From: Salmonella enterica subsp. diarizonae
GTDB lineage: Bacteria; Pseudomonadota; Gammaproteobacteria; Enterobacterales; Enterobacteriaceae
NCBI RefSeq assembly: GCF_008692785.1
Contig: NZ_VXJV01000019.1
Span: forward strand, 1-35,455
Reading direction: 5' to 3'
Length of the DNA stretch: 35,455 bases
Part shown: in pieces, positions 1 to 12,400 of the stretch
How the letters are laid out: every line of letters begins with the position of its first letter
Numbering within the stretch: position 1 is the first letter of the stretch
Made by a program: the position numbers and the translations under genes
The notes under the pieces: generated by a model
What the model was told of the DNA's origin: nothing
The model's input: only the letters and a program-made list of their open reading frames with translations
Databases searched by the model: none

Positions 1-80
1 GGGTGGCGGGCAGGGCGCCCGCCATAAACTGCCAGGCATCGAATAGTGAAGAAGCCCATCCTGACGGATGGGCTTTTTTG
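1..80 (+). terminator. rRNA operon terminator T2 region (end of rrnB)
   Basis: Two hairpins are visible. The first pairs 5-11 with 17-23 (GGCGGGC/GCCCGCC). The second pairs 53-61 with 66-74 around a TGAC loop and ends in six T residues (74-79), a classic intrinsic terminator. The surrounding sequence matches what I know of the T2 region behind rrnB in enteric bacteria, and murB follows as expected. The rRNA genes themselves lie to the left of the window. Confidence 0.85.
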
Positions 81-97
81 CGTCTGTGGCCGGGTAT

Positions 98-134
98 GCA
101 CTGCCGGATGGCGGCTCCGCCTTATCCAGCCTAC
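98..134. repeat. REP element
   Basis: An imperfect palindrome with the REP signature: CTGCCGGATGGCGGC on one side and CGCCTTATCCAGCCTAC on the other. It sits in the rrnB-murB spacer, the usual intergenic location for REP sequences in enterobacteria. Confidence 0.75.
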
Positions 135-225
135 AGGGACGTACAGATCCACCCTCGATATAACCGCAAGCCTTCCCAACACAGATACGGTAAACTATTG
201 CCGATTGAGTATCAGGAAAGCAGCC

Positions 226-1254
226 ATGACCCATTCCCTAAAACCCTGGAATACCTTCGGCATTGATCATTGTGCAAAGCACATCGTATGCGCTGAAAAC
301 GAACAACAACTACTGAGCGCCTGGCAGCAGGCAACTCGTGAGGGACTGCCGGTTATGATCCTGGGTGAAGGAAGCAACGTCCTGTTTCTGGAAAATTACG
401 CCGGCACCGTGATCCTTAACCGCCTGAAAGGTATTGAGGTAAAGGAAACGGCAGAGGCGTGGCATCTGTATGTTGGCGCCGGAGAGAACTGGCATCAACT
501 CGTTCGCTACGCGCTGGACAACAACATGCCCGGCCTGGAGAATCTGGCGCTCATCCCTGGCTGCGTTGGTTCCTCGCCTATACAGAATATTGGCGCGTAT
601 GGTGTAGAACTACAGCGCGTCTGCGACTACGTTGACTGCGTTGAACTGGAAACGGGAAAACGTCTGCGTTTGTCCGCGGCGGAATGCCGTTTCGGCTATC
701 GTGACAGTATCTTCAAACATGAATATCAGGATAGCGTTGCGATCGTCGCGGTGGGTCTGCGTCTGTCAAAACAATGGCAGCCGGTGTTGACCTATGGCGA
801 TCTTACTTGTCTGGACCCGAAAACGGTCACCGCGCAACAGGTGTTTGATGCTGTATGCCATATGCGCACCACAAAATTGCCGGACCCTAAAGTGAATGGC
901 AATGCGGGCAGCTTTTTTAAAAATCCCGTTGTCGCAGCCGATATCGCCATGGAACTGTTGGAACGATTTCCCAACGCGCCGCATTACCCTCAGGCAGACG
1001 GCTCAGTGAAGCTGGCGGCAGGCTGGCTGATTGACCAATGCCAGTTGAAAGGCGTCACCATTGGCGGCGCTGCGGTGCATCGCCAACAGGCGCTGGTACT
1101 GATTAATGCTAATGATGCGACAAGTAAAGACGTGGTGGCGCTGGCGCATCATGTCCGGCAAAAAGTGGGGGAAAAATTTAATGTCTGGCTGGAGCCTGAG
1201 GTTCGCTTTATTGGTCAGTCCGGAGAGGTGAACGCTGTGGAGAGCATTGCATGA
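226..1254 (+). CDS. murB: UDP-N-acetylenolpyruvoylglucosamine reductase
   Basis: MurB is the FAD- and NADPH-dependent cytoplasmic enzyme that reduces the enolpyruvyl group to make UDP-N-acetylmuramate, the second step of peptidoglycan precursor synthesis. The 342-residue product has the family's normal length. It shows the FAD-binding GEGSNVLF and [17 protein letters not shown] segments in the N-terminal half, the GYRDSIFK segment (conserved active-site Arg), and [11 protein letters not shown] near residue 229 (the catalytic serine). The frame is open further upstream, to 46, but the ATG at 226 gives the conserved [13 protein letters not shown] start. The stop overlaps the birA start (ATGA), so the two genes are probably co-translated. 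Confidence 0.97.
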   Translation: MTHSLKPWNTFGIDHCAKHIVCAENEQQLLSAWQQATREGLPVMILGEGSNVLFLENYAGTVILNRLKGIEVKETAEAWHLYVGAGENWHQLVRYALDNNMPGLENLALIPGCVGSSPIQNIGAYGVELQRVCDYVDCVELETGKRLRLSAAECRFGYRDSIFKHEYQDSVAIVAVGLRLSKQWQPVLTYGDLTCLDPKTVTAQQVFDAVCHMRTTKLPDPKVNGNAGSFFKNPVVAADIAMELLERFPNAPHYPQADGSVKLAAGWLIDQCQLKGVTIGGAAVHRQQALVLINANDATSKDVVALAHHVRQKVGEKFNVWLEPEVRFIGQSGEVNAVESIA

Positions 1255-2213
1255 AAGATACTACCGTTCCCCTGACGCTGATCTCGCTACTTGCCGACGG
1301 AGAGTTTCACTCAGGCGAGCAGTTGGGTGAATGGCTGGGAATGAGCCGCGCGGCAATTAATAAACATATCCAGACATTACGCGACTGGGGGGTAGATGTA
1401 TTTACCGTTCCCGGGAAAGGATATAGCTTACCGGAACCCATCCAGTTACTGGATGCTGACCGTATTCATAGCCAACTGGATAGCGGAAACGTGGCGGTAT
1501 TGCCTGTTATCGATTCAACGAATCAGTATTTACTTGATCGAATTAGCGAGCTGCGCTCAGGCGATGCCTGTGTAGCAGAATACCAACAGGCGGGGCGTGG
1601 TCGTCGTGGGCGTAAATGGTTCTCACCGTTTGGCGCGAATCTATATCTCTCAATGTATTGGCGTCTGGAGCAGGGACCTGCAGCGGCAATAGGCCTGAGT
1701 CTGGTCATTGGAATTGTGATGGCGGAAGTGCTGCGTGAACTGGGCGCTGACAAAGTTCGCGTGAAGTGGCCTAACGACCTCTACCTGCTGGATCGCAAAT
1801 TGGCTGGTATTTTGGTCGAGTTAACCGGTAAAACGGGCGATGCCGCACAAATAGTGATTGGCGCTGGTATTAACATGGCAATGCGTCATGTAGAAGAGGA
1901 CGTGATAAATCAGGGATGGATCACGTTGCAGGAGGCCGGAATTACGCTCGATCGCAATATGCTGGCTGCAAAGCTGATTTATAAGCTACGCGCTGCGCTT
2001 GAACTTTTTGAGCAAGAAGGTCTTTCGCCTTATCTTTCGCGCTGGAAAAAACTGGATAATTTTATTGATCGTCCGGTAAAACTGATTATTGGCGACAAAG
2101 AAATATTTGGTATTTCTCGCGGCATTGATACTCAGGGCGCATTATTGCTTGAACAGGATGGCGTGATTAAACCCTGGATGGGGGGAGAAATATCTCTGCG
2201 GAGCGCCGAATAG
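1251..2213 (+). CDS. birA: Bifunctional biotin-protein ligase / biotin operon repressor
   Basis: BirA activates biotin to biotinyl-AMP and transfers it to the carboxyl carrier protein of acetyl-CoA carboxylase. With the adenylate bound it dimerises and represses the bio operon. The 320-residue protein has an N-terminal winged helix-turn-helix (about 20-60), the biotin/adenylate loop GRGRRGRKW at 115-123, the central [20 protein letters not shown] segment with the conserved lysine, and the C-terminal SH3-like cap. Its ATG overlaps the murB TGA by four bases (ATGA), indicating translational coupling. An intrinsic terminator follows directly. Confidence 0.97.
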   Translation: MKDTTVPLTLISLLADGEFHSGEQLGEWLGMSRAAINKHIQTLRDWGVDVFTVPGKGYSLPEPIQLLDADRIHSQLDSGNVAVLPVIDSTNQYLLDRISELRSGDACVAEYQQAGRGRRGRKWFSPFGANLYLSMYWRLEQGPAAAIGLSLVIGIVMAEVLRELGADKVRVKWPNDLYLLDRKLAGILVELTGKTGDAAQIVIGAGINMAMRHVEEDVINQGWITLQEAGITLDRNMLAAKLIYKLRAALELFEQEGLSPYLSRWKKLDNFIDRPVKLIIGDKEIFGISRGIDTQGALLLEQDGVIKPWMGGEISLRSAE

Positions 2214-2216
2214 TAA

Positions 2217-2240
2217 AAAGGGGAGTCGTTGCTCCCCTTT
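2217..2240. terminator. Bidirectional terminator between birA and coaA
   Basis: A perfect 9-bp stem (AAAGGGGAG/CTCCCCTTT) with a six-base loop has A residues on one side and T residues on the other. It lies between two convergent genes and can serve birA on the plus strand and coaA on the minus strand. Confidence 0.85.
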
Positions 2241-2246
2241 CTTCTA

Positions 2247-3197
2247 TTATTTTCGTAATCTTACCTGTTCTACCGCATGGTTGGCGCTCTTGGTCATAAT
2301 AAGGCTGGCACGTTCTCGCGTGGGTAAGATATTTTGTTTTAAATTCAACCAGTTAATTTCTTTCCAAAGCGAAGCAGCTATATTAACTGCTTCTTCTTTA
2401 GATAATTTTGCATAATTGTGGAAATAAGAGTCAGGATCGGTAAATGCCCCTTCACGGAATTTCAGGAAGCGATTGATATACCATGTCTGAAGAAGTTCTT
2501 CTGGCGCATCAACGTAAATAGAGAAATCAACGAAATCAGAGACAAATACATGGTGCGGATCGTGAGGATAATCCATACCGCTTTGTAAAACATTTAAACC
2601 TTCAAGAATCAATATATCAGGCTGAGCGACGGTTTTATCCCCTTCAGGAATAACATCGTAAATCAAATGAGAATAGACTGGCGCCGTCACGTTCGGTACG
2701 CCCGACTTGAGGTCAGAAACGAATTTCACCAGTCGGTGCATATCATACGATTCGGGAAACCCCTTTTTCTTCATTAACCCGCGTTCTTTCAACACCTGGT
2801 TTGGGTGGAGGAAGCCGTCTGTAGTAATCAATTCAACACGGCGGTGTTCCGGCCAGCGGCTCAGCAACGCTTGCAGAACGCGCGCTGTCGTGCTTTTACC
2901 CACTGCGACGCTGCCCGCGATACTGATGATATAAGGGATTCGTTGGCCGTTAGTGCCCAGAAACTGTTCCAGGACAGCCTGACGACGCAGATTTGAACTG
3001 ATATAAAAATTTAGCAAACGGGAGAGGGGTAAATATATTTCTGCAACTTCTTCCAGCGATAAATCTTCATTAATGCCTTTTAACTGCGCGATCTCATCCT
3101 CGGTCAGAGTCATCGGCACAGAATCGCGAAGCGCAGCCCACTGGCTGCGATCAAACTGTAGGTAAGGCGTCATTAACGATTGCTCTTTTATACTCAT
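2247..3197 (-). CDS. coaA: Pantothenate kinase (type I)
   Basis: CoaA phosphorylates pantothenate with ATP, the first and rate-controlling step of coenzyme A synthesis, and is feedback-inhibited by CoA. The 316-residue product carries the P-loop GSVAVGKST at 95-103, followed by the [11 protein letters not shown] and GFPESYD segments typical of the PRK-like bacterial type I enzyme. I chose the ATG at 3197 ([17 protein letters not shown]), the start usual for the family. Another in-frame ATG two codons upstream, at 3203, cannot be excluded because neither has a strong Shine-Dalgarno. The gene stands alone and converges on birA. Confidence 0.96.
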   Translation of the reverse strand: MSIKEQSLMTPYLQFDRSQWAALRDSVPMTLTEDEIAQLKGINEDLSLEEVAEIYLPLSRLLNFYISSNLRRQAVLEQFLGTNGQRIPYIISIAGSVAVGKSTTARVLQALLSRWPEHRRVELITTDGFLHPNQVLKERGLMKKKGFPESYDMHRLVKFVSDLKSGVPNVTAPVYSHLIYDVIPEGDKTVAQPDILILEGLNVLQSGMDYPHDPHHVFVSDFVDFSIYVDAPEELLQTWYINRFLKFREGAFTDPDSYFHNYAKLSKEEAVNIAASLWKEINWLNLKQNILPTRERASLIMTKSANHAVEQVRLRK

Positions 3198-3203
3198 AAG
3201 CAT

Positions 3204-3555
3204 GTTTCTGGCTGCTATTGCTACATCAGTTTAGCGATGAACGAGAGCCATCCCTGACATGCAACGGCACGTCACATTTAAGTTAATTTGGACAATGGGC
3301 AGGAGGGTAACACCAGATGGGGAGGAATAATAAGAAAAAATCTCGCTGTGAAAGCTATCGCTGAGAAGCAATGTGACGAATATACCAGATACAGAAGATT
3401 GCTTTTTATCGACGGCGCGTTGAAATACCGTGTCGTATCCTGGTTAGACGGTCAGTAAAATGCCGAAAATTTATGCTCTCTTGTTTGAAATTAGAGCATT
3501 TTTGTCTCTTATAGCGCAAAATGTGAGCGATAGAACATTTTATGCAATTTTTTAG
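3204..3555. other. Intergenic region between coaA and the tRNA-tufB operon
   Basis: This gap of about 350 bases separates divergent transcription units. It must hold the coaA promoter (minus strand), for which I see no convincing hexamer pair. On the right it holds the AT-rich upstream part of the tRNA operon promoter (about 3470-3555), with A/T tracts of the kind that serve as UP elements or Fis sites. No protein gene or RNA gene is evident. Confidence 0.5.
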
Positions 3556-3584
3556 TTGCATGAGCACGCAGGTCTCCATAGAAT
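3556..3584 (+). promoter_or_regulatory. Promoter of the thrU-tyrU-glyT-thrT-tufB operon
   Basis: A -35 TTGCAT (3556-3561) and a -10 TAGAAT (3579-3584) are separated by exactly 17 bases. The -10 is followed by a GC-only discriminator (GCGCGC), the hallmark of stable-RNA promoters under stringent (ppGpp/DksA) control. AT-rich DNA precedes it. The first tRNA begins 15 bases after the -10. Confidence 0.85.
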
Positions 3585-3598
3585 GCGCGCTACTTGAT

Positions 3599-3674
<76 letters not shown>

Positions 3675-3682
3675 TCAAGTCC

Positions 3683-3767
<85 letters not shown>

Positions 3768-3883
3768 TTTTCGGCCACGCGATGGCGTAGCCCGAGACGA
3801 TAAGTTCGCTTACCGGCTCGAATAAAGAGAGTTTCTCTCGATATTCAGTGCAGAATGAAAATCAGGTAGCCGAGTTCCAGGAT

Positions 3884-3958
<75 letters not shown>

Positions 3959-3964
3959 AGATGT

Positions 3965-4040
3965 GCTGATATAGCTCAGTTGGTAGAGCGCACCCTTGGT
4001 AAGGGTGAGGTCGGCAGTTCGAATCTGCCTATCAGCACCA
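3965..4040 (+). tRNA. thrT: tRNA-Thr (anticodon GGU)
   Basis: A 76-base cloverleaf with acceptor arms GCTGATA/TATCAGC, a seven-base anticodon loop TTGGTAA (anticodon GGT) and an encoded CCA end. It is the last tRNA before tufB. The anticodon loop is the normal size, with no inserted base. Confidence 0.97.
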
Positions 4041-4119
4041 CTTCTTTTCTCCTTCCTGTTTTTCTCTTCTGTTTATTAGCATTCAACAAGTCGGGCGTGT
4101 TGCCTGGTTGATGTGGTGA

Positions 4120-5340
<1,221 letters not shown>

Positions 5341-5370
5341 TCGCTGATAACATTTGACGCAATGCGCAAT

Positions 5371-5397
5371 AAAAGGGCATCATTTGATGCCCTTTTT
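5371..5397 (+). terminator. tufB intrinsic terminator
   Basis: A perfect 11-bp stem (AAAAGGGCATC/GATGCCCTTTT) with an ATTT loop, ending in a run of five T residues. It lies 31 bases after the tufB stop codon. Confidence 0.92.
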
Positions 5398-5477
5398 GCA
5401 CGCTTTTACACCAGAACCTGGCTCATCAGTGATTTTATTTGTCATAATCATTGCTGAGACAGGCTCTGTAGAGGGCG

Positions 5478-5483
5478 TATAAT
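5478..5483 (+). promoter_or_regulatory. secE-nusG promoter (-10 element)
   Basis: A perfect -10 TATAAT, preceded by GGGCG. The -35 is less clear: TTGCTG at 5451-5456 resembles the consensus but would leave a 21-base spacer. The position, between the tufB terminator and secE, fits the promoter of the secE-nusG unit. Confidence 0.65.
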
Positions 5484-5569
5484 CCGAAAGGCGAATAAGC
5501 GTTTCGATTTGGATTGCCTCGCGATTGCGGGGTGAAAATGTTTGTAGAATACTTCTGACAGGTTGGTTT

Positions 5570-5953
5570 ATGAGTGCGAATACCGAAGCTCAAGGGAGCG
5601 GGCGCGGCCTGGAAGCGATGAAGTGGATAGTTGTTGCCATATTGCTGATCGTCGCAATCGTCGGCAACTACCTCTATCGCGACATGATGCTGCCGCTGCG
5701 TGCGCTGGCCGTAGTAATTCTGATTGCTGCAGCGGGTGGTGTCGCGCTGTTGACGACAAAAGGTAAAGCAACCGTTGCTTTTGCCCGTGAAGCGAGAACC
5801 GAAGTCCGTAAGGTCATTTGGCCGACTCGCCAGGAAACGCTACACACCACGCTGATCGTCGCTGCGGTTACCGCAGTTATGTCACTGATCCTGTGGGGAC
5901 TGGATGGTATTCTGGTTCGCCTGGTATCCTTTATCACTGGCCTGAGGTTCTGA
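5570..5953 (+). CDS. secE: Protein translocase subunit SecE
   Basis: SecE is the small inner-membrane subunit that clamps SecY in the SecYEG translocon. The 127-residue product has three hydrophobic segments, at about 18-36, 44-64 and 92-113. An amphipathic cytoplasmic stretch containing [13 protein letters not shown], the most conserved part of the family, precedes the last helix. The frame is open upstream, but the ATG at 5570 ([13 protein letters not shown]) gives the known E. coli-type start. The stop is one base from the nusG ATG, so the two are translated together. Confidence 0.96.
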
Positions 5954-5954
5954 G

Positions 5955-6500
5955 ATGTCTGAAGCACCTAAAAAGCGCTGGTACGTCGTTCAGGCGTTTT
6001 CCGGTTTTGAAGGCCGCGTAGCCACATCGCTGCGCGAGCATATCAAATTACACAACATGGAAGAGCTGTTTGGCGAAGTCATGGTCCCGACTGAAGAAGT
6101 CGTTGAGATACGTGGCGGCCAGCGTCGCAAAAGCGAACGCAAATTCTTCCCGGGGTACGTTCTGGTCCAGATGGTCATGAACGACGCAAGCTGGCACCTG
6201 GTGCGCAGCGTGCCGCGTGTGATGGGCTTTATCGGCGGTACGTCTGACCGTCCGGCGCCGATCAGCGACAAAGAAGTCGATGCGATCATGAACCGCCTGC
6301 AGCAGGTTGGCGATAAGCCGCGGCCGAAAACTCTGTTTGAACCGGGTGAAATGGTTCGTGTTAACGACGGTCCGTTCGCAGACTTTAACGGCGTTGTCGA
6401 AGAAGTTGATTATGAGAAGTCTCGCCTGAAAGTGTCTGTTTCTATCTTCGGTCGTGCGACCCCGGTAGAGCTGGACTTCAGCCAGGTTGAGAAAGCGTAA
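5955..6500 (+). CDS. nusG: Transcription termination/antitermination factor NusG
   Basis: NusG binds the RNA polymerase clamp, raises elongation rate, and recruits Rho or ribosomal protein S10 through its C-terminal domain. The 181-residue product has the NGN domain (about 5-115, beginning [12 protein letters not shown]), a linker, and a KOW domain ([22 protein letters not shown], split by conserved glycines). Length and sequence match the enteric protein. It lies one base after secE and is followed by a hairpin that both terminates and overlaps the rplK promoter. Confidence 0.97.
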
Positions 6501-6539
6501 GGCTGCGATCAAAAAAGCAGCGATCTAATCGTTGCATAG

Positions 6540-6578
6540 GGCGCGAAATTGACATACAATTTCGCGCCTTTTGTTTTT
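6540..6578 (+). terminator. nusG terminator
   Basis: A perfect 11-bp stem (GGCGCGAAATT at 6540-6550 pairing with 6558-6568) with a seven-base loop, followed by TTTTGTTTTT. It lies 40 bases after nusG. The loop contains most of the next promoter's -35 box. Confidence 0.75.
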
Positions 6579-6580
6579 AT
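6549..6580 (+). promoter_or_regulatory. rplKA promoter (P-L11)
   Basis: A perfect consensus -35 TTGACA occupies 6549-6554. The -10 is poorly defined in the following T-rich stretch; TTTTAT at 6575-6580 or an adjacent register are candidates, with long spacers. This position agrees with the known start of the L11 operon in enteric bacteria. Confidence 0.6.
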
Positions 6581-6611
6581 GGGCCTTATGCCCATAAAGC
6601 GATATTTATCA

Positions 6612-7794
<1,183 letters not shown>

Positions 7795-7802
7795 GATTAG
7801 TC

Positions 7803-7831
7803 TTTACGTGGGCGGTGATTTTGTCTACAAT
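7803..7831 (+). promoter_or_regulatory. rplJL-rpoBC promoter (P-L10)
   Basis: A -35-like TTTACG (7803-7808) and a -10 TACAAT (7826-7831) are separated by 17 bases. It starts right after rplA and agrees with the known main promoter of the L10-beta operon. Confidence 0.75.
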
Positions 7832-7867
7832 CTTACCCCCACGATTCTGTTGAAATATAACAGAGCA

Positions 7868-7992
7868 CTATGCGAGTCATTTGAATTGCAGCAAGGCAGC
7901 AAGTGAGTGAATCGCCAGGAGCATAGTTAACTATGTGACTGGTGTGAACGAGCGCAGCTAACACAGCTACGGTTCAAAGGACGAAGTCATAG
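7868..7992. repeat. ERIC (enterobacterial repetitive intergenic consensus) element
   Basis: A 125-base imperfect palindrome whose core (about 7909-7955) contains GTGAATCGCCAGGAGC and TGACTGGTGTGAACGAGCG. These are the two conserved arms of ERIC/IRU sequences, with a few substitutions. The outer ends are inverted repeats (CTATG at 7868 and CATAG at 7992). It lies downstream of the P-L10 promoter and so is transcribed into the rplJ leader RNA. Confidence 0.85.
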
Positions 7993-7999
7993 AAAGAAT

Positions 8000-8150
8000 T
8001 TGTTCGTTGGAGCCTGGCCTATCCAGGCCTCCGTCGAAGACCGCAGGCGTCTCGCAAGAGGCTTAATCCCCTGCGTAGACGGTGACAGAACGCTAAGATT
8101 ATTTTTTGATACTCTGGCTTGTTTCTGCTCACCGTATTAAGACGCTCTTC
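8000..8150 (+). promoter_or_regulatory. L10 leader (ribosomal protein L10-L7/L12 autoregulatory RNA)
   Basis: The region contains the conserved hairpin 8009-8032 (GGAGCCTGG pairing with CCAGGCCTCC, one bulge), then CCGTCGAAGACCGCAGG and CTTAATCCCCTGCGTAGACGG. It matches my memory of the E. coli rplJ leader almost base for base. The L10-L7/L12 complex binds it and represses translation of rplJ and rplL. The rest of the spacer up to 8214 shows no other gene. Confidence 0.8.
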
Positions 8151-8214
8151 TCGTTGAGATGAGTGAAGTGAGTTCCGGAACATGAGTTCCGGCAAACATC
8201 CAGGAGCAAAGCTA

Positions 8215-8712
8215 ATGGCTTTAAATCTTCAAGACAAACAAGCGATTGTTGCTGAAGTCAGCGAAGTAGCCAAAGGCGCGCTGTCTGCAGTAGTTGCGGA
8301 TTCCCGTGGCGTAACTGTAGATAAAATGACTGAACTGCGTAAAGCAGGTCGTGAAGCTGGCGTATACATGCGTGTTGTTCGTAACACCCTGCTGCGCCGC
8401 GTCGTTGAAGGTACTCAGTTCGAGTGCCTGAAAGACACGTTTGTTGGTCCGACCCTGATTGCATACTCTATGGAACACCCGGGCGCTGCTGCTCGTCTGT
8501 TCAAAGAGTTCGCGAAAGCGAATGCAAAATTTGAGGTCAAAGCTGCAGCCTTTGAAGGTGAGCTGATCCCGGCGTCTCAGATCGACCGCCTGGCAACTCT
8601 GCCGACCTACGAAGAAGCAATTGCACGCCTGATGGCAACCATGAAAGAAGCTTCGGCTGGCAAACTGGTTCGCACACTGGCTGCTGTACGCGATGCAAAA
8701 GAAGCTGCGTAA
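8215..8712 (+). CDS. rplJ: 50S ribosomal protein L10
   Basis: L10 anchors the L7/L12 dimers to 23S rRNA to form the ribosomal stalk, and with them represses its own mRNA. The 165-residue product has normal length. The N-terminal rRNA-binding domain ([19 protein letters not shown]) is followed by a C-terminal helix that carries the L7/L12 sites. I chose the ATG at 8215, after the strong CCAGGAGC; an in-frame ATG at 8182 would add 11 unconserved residues. The long leader contains an ERIC element and the L10-binding RNA. Confidence 0.97.
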
Positions 8713-8778
8713 TCGTAGTTGTCTTTATCAAGCATTTGCTTACGTATAAACTTATTCTGATATTCAGGAACAATTTAA

Positions 8779-9144
<366 letters not shown>

Positions 9145-9182
9145 GCCAACCCTTCCGGTTGCAGCCTGAGAAATCAGGCTAT

Positions 9183-9213
9183 GGCTGGTGACTTTTTAGT
9201 CACCAGCCTTTTT
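9183..9213 (+). terminator. rplL-rpoB attenuator (partial terminator)
   Basis: A perfect 11-bp stem (GGCTGGTGACT/AGTCACCAGCC) with a TTTT loop, followed by five T residues. In E. coli this hairpin lets only a fraction of transcripts continue into rpoBC, which sets the ratio of ribosomal protein to polymerase mRNA. The rest of the 9145-9460 spacer is conserved leader; I see no separate gene in it. Confidence 0.88.
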
Positions 9214-9460
9214 GCGCTGTAAGGCGCCAGTAGCGTTTCACACTGTTTGACTACTGCTGTGCCTTTCAATGCTTGTTTCTATCGACGACTTAATATACTG
9301 CGACAGAGCGTGTGTTCTGTGTAAATCGCAATGAAATGGTTTAAGCGTGATAGCAACAGGCATTGCGGAAAGTATCCATTTTCCGGTCAACAAAATAGTG
9401 TTGCACAAACTGTCCCCCGCAGGACAGATGGGTCGACTTGTCAGCGAGCTGAGGAACCCT

Positions 9461-12400
9461 ATGGTTTACTCCTATACCGAGAAAAAACGTATTCGTAAGG
9501 ATTTTGGTAAACGTCCACAAGTTCTGGATGTACCTTATCTCCTTTCTATCCAGCTTGACTCGTTTCAGAAGTTTATCGAGCAAGATCCTGAAGGGCAGTA
9601 CGGCCTGGAAGCAGCTTTCCGTTCCGTGTTCCCGATTCAGAGCTACAGCGGTAATTCCGAGCTGCAGTACGTCAGCTACCGCCTTGGCGAACCGGTGTTT
9701 GACGTTCAGGAATGTCAGATCCGTGGTGTGACCTATTCCGCACCGCTGCGCGTAAAACTGCGTCTGGTGATCTACGAGCGCGAAGCGCCGGAAGGCACCG
9801 TTAAAGACATTAAAGAACAAGAAGTCTACATGGGCGAAATTCCGCTCATGACCGACAACGGTACCTTTGTTATCAACGGTACTGAGCGTGTTATCGTTTC
9901 TCAGTTGCACCGTAGTCCGGGCGTCTTCTTTGACTCCGACAAAGGTAAAACCCACTCTTCGGGTAAAGTGCTGTATAACGCGCGCATCATTCCTTACCGT
10001 GGTTCCTGGCTGGACTTCGAATTCGATCCGAAGGACAACCTGTTCGTGCGTATCGACCGTCGTCGCAAACTGCCTGCGACTATCATTCTGCGCGCGCTGA
10101 ACTATACCACTGAGCAGATTCTGGATCTGTTCTTTGAAAAAGTGGTCTTTGAGATCCGCGACAACAAGCTGCAGATGGAACTGGTGCCGGAACGCCTGCG
10201 CGGCGAAACCGCTTCCTTTGACATTGAAGCTAACGGCAAAGTGTACGTTGAGAAAGGCCGCCGTATTACTGCGCGCCATATCCGTCAGTTGGAAAAAGAC
10301 GATATCAAGCATATCGAAGTTCCGGTTGAGTACATTGCGGGCAAAGTCGTCTCTAAAGACTACGTTGACGAATCTACCGGCGAGTTGATCTGCGCGGCGA
10401 ACATGGAGCTGAGCCTGGATCTGCTGGCTAAGCTGAGCCAGTCTGGTCACAAGCGTATCGAAACGCTGTTTACCAACGATCTGGACCACGGCCCGTACAT
10501 TTCTGAAACGGTACGCGTCGACCCAACCAACGATCGCCTGAGCGCGCTGGTAGAAATCTACCGTATGATGCGTCCTGGCGAGCCGCCGACACGCGAAGCG
10601 GCTGAAAGCCTGTTCGAGAACCTGTTCTTCTCCGAAGACCGCTATGACCTGTCTGCGGTGGGTCGTATGAAGTTCAACCGTTCTCTGCTGCGCGAAGAAA
10701 TCGAAGGTTCCGGTATCCTGAGCAAAGACGACATCATTGATGTGATGAAGAAGCTCATCGATATCCGTAACGGCAAAGGCGAAGTAGATGATATCGACCA
10801 CCTCGGCAACCGTCGTATCCGCTCCGTAGGCGAAATGGCGGAAAACCAGTTCCGCGTTGGCCTGGTGCGTGTAGAGCGTGCGGTGAAAGAGCGTCTGTCT
10901 CTGGGCGATCTGGATACCCTGATGCCTCAGGATATGATCAACGCCAAGCCGATTTCCGCAGCAGTGAAAGAGTTCTTTGGTTCCAGCCAGCTGTCTCAGT
11001 TTATGGACCAGAACAACCCGCTGTCTGAGATTACGCACAAACGTCGTATCTCCGCACTCGGCCCAGGCGGTCTGACCCGCGAACGCGCAGGCTTTGAAGT
11101 TCGAGACGTACACCCGACGCACTACGGTCGCGTATGTCCTATCGAAACGCCTGAAGGTCCGAACATCGGCCTGATCAACTCCCTGTCCGTGTACGCACAG
11201 ACTAACGAATATGGCTTCCTTGAGACGCCGTACCGTCGTGTGGTTGATGGCGTGGTCACTGACGAAATTCATTACCTGTCTGCTATCGAAGAAGGCAATT
11301 ACGTTATCGCTCAGGCGAACTCCAACCTGGATGACGAAGGCCACTTTGTAGAAGACCTGGTAACGTGCCGTAGCAAAGGCGAATCCAGCTTGTTCAGCCG
11401 TGATCAGGTTGACTACATGGACGTTTCCACCCAGCAGGTGGTCTCCGTCGGTGCGTCCCTGATTCCATTCCTGGAACACGATGACGCCAACCGTGCATTG
11501 ATGGGTGCGAACATGCAACGTCAGGCGGTTCCGACGCTGCGCGCTGATAAGCCGCTGGTAGGCACCGGTATGGAACGTGCTGTCGCCGTCGACTCCGGTG
11601 TTACTGCAGTGGCTAAACGTGGCGGTACTGTTCAGTACGTGGATGCTTCCCGTATCGTTATCAAAGTTAACGAAGACGAGATGTACCCGGGCGAAGCGGG
11701 TATCGACATCTATAACCTGACCAAATACACCCGTTCTAACCAGAACACCTGTATCAACCAGATGCCATGTGTGTCTCTGGGCGAGCCGGTTGAACGCGGC
11801 GACGTGCTGGCAGACGGTCCGTCCACCGACCTCGGTGAACTGGCGCTCGGTCAGAACATGCGCGTGGCGTTCATGCCGTGGAACGGCTACAACTTCGAAG
11901 ACTCCATCCTCGTTTCCGAGCGTGTTGTTCAGGAAGACCGTTTCACCACCATCCACATTCAGGAACTGGCGTGTGTGTCCCGTGACACCAAGCTGGGGCC
12001 GGAAGAGATCACTGCTGATATCCCGAACGTAGGTGAAGCTGCGCTCTCCAAACTGGATGAATCCGGTATCGTTTACATCGGCGCGGAAGTGACCGGCGGC
12101 GACATTCTGGTCGGTAAGGTGACGCCGAAAGGTGAAACCCAGCTGACGCCGGAAGAGAAACTGCTGCGTGCTATCTTCGGTGAGAAAGCGTCTGACGTTA
12201 AAGACTCTTCTCTGCGCGTACCTAACGGTGTCTCCGGTACGGTTATCGACGTTCAGGTCTTTACTCGCGATGGCGTAGAAAAAGACAAACGTGCTCTGGA
12301 AATCGAAGAGATGCAGCTCAAGCAGGCGAAAAAAGACCTGTCTGAAGAACTGCAAATCCTCGAGGCGGGCCTGTTTAGCCGTATCCGTGCGGTGCTGGTT

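Noticed and set aside
46..225. N-terminal extension of murB by 60 codons
   Set aside because: It runs through the rRNA terminator and a REP element. The conserved protein starts at 226.
3768..3883. Possible extra RNA gene between tyrU and glyT
   Set aside because: The 116-base spacer has no cloverleaf, CCA end or strong hairpin, and is an ordinary processed spacer of this operon.
7795..8214. Possible small RNA gene in the rplA-rplJ spacer
   Set aside because: The structure is explained by the promoter, the ERIC palindrome and the L10 leader.
9347..9460. N-terminal extension of rpoB by 38 codons from a GTG
   Set aside because: The region is the untranslated rpoB leader, and the conserved start with a good ribosome-binding site is at 9461.
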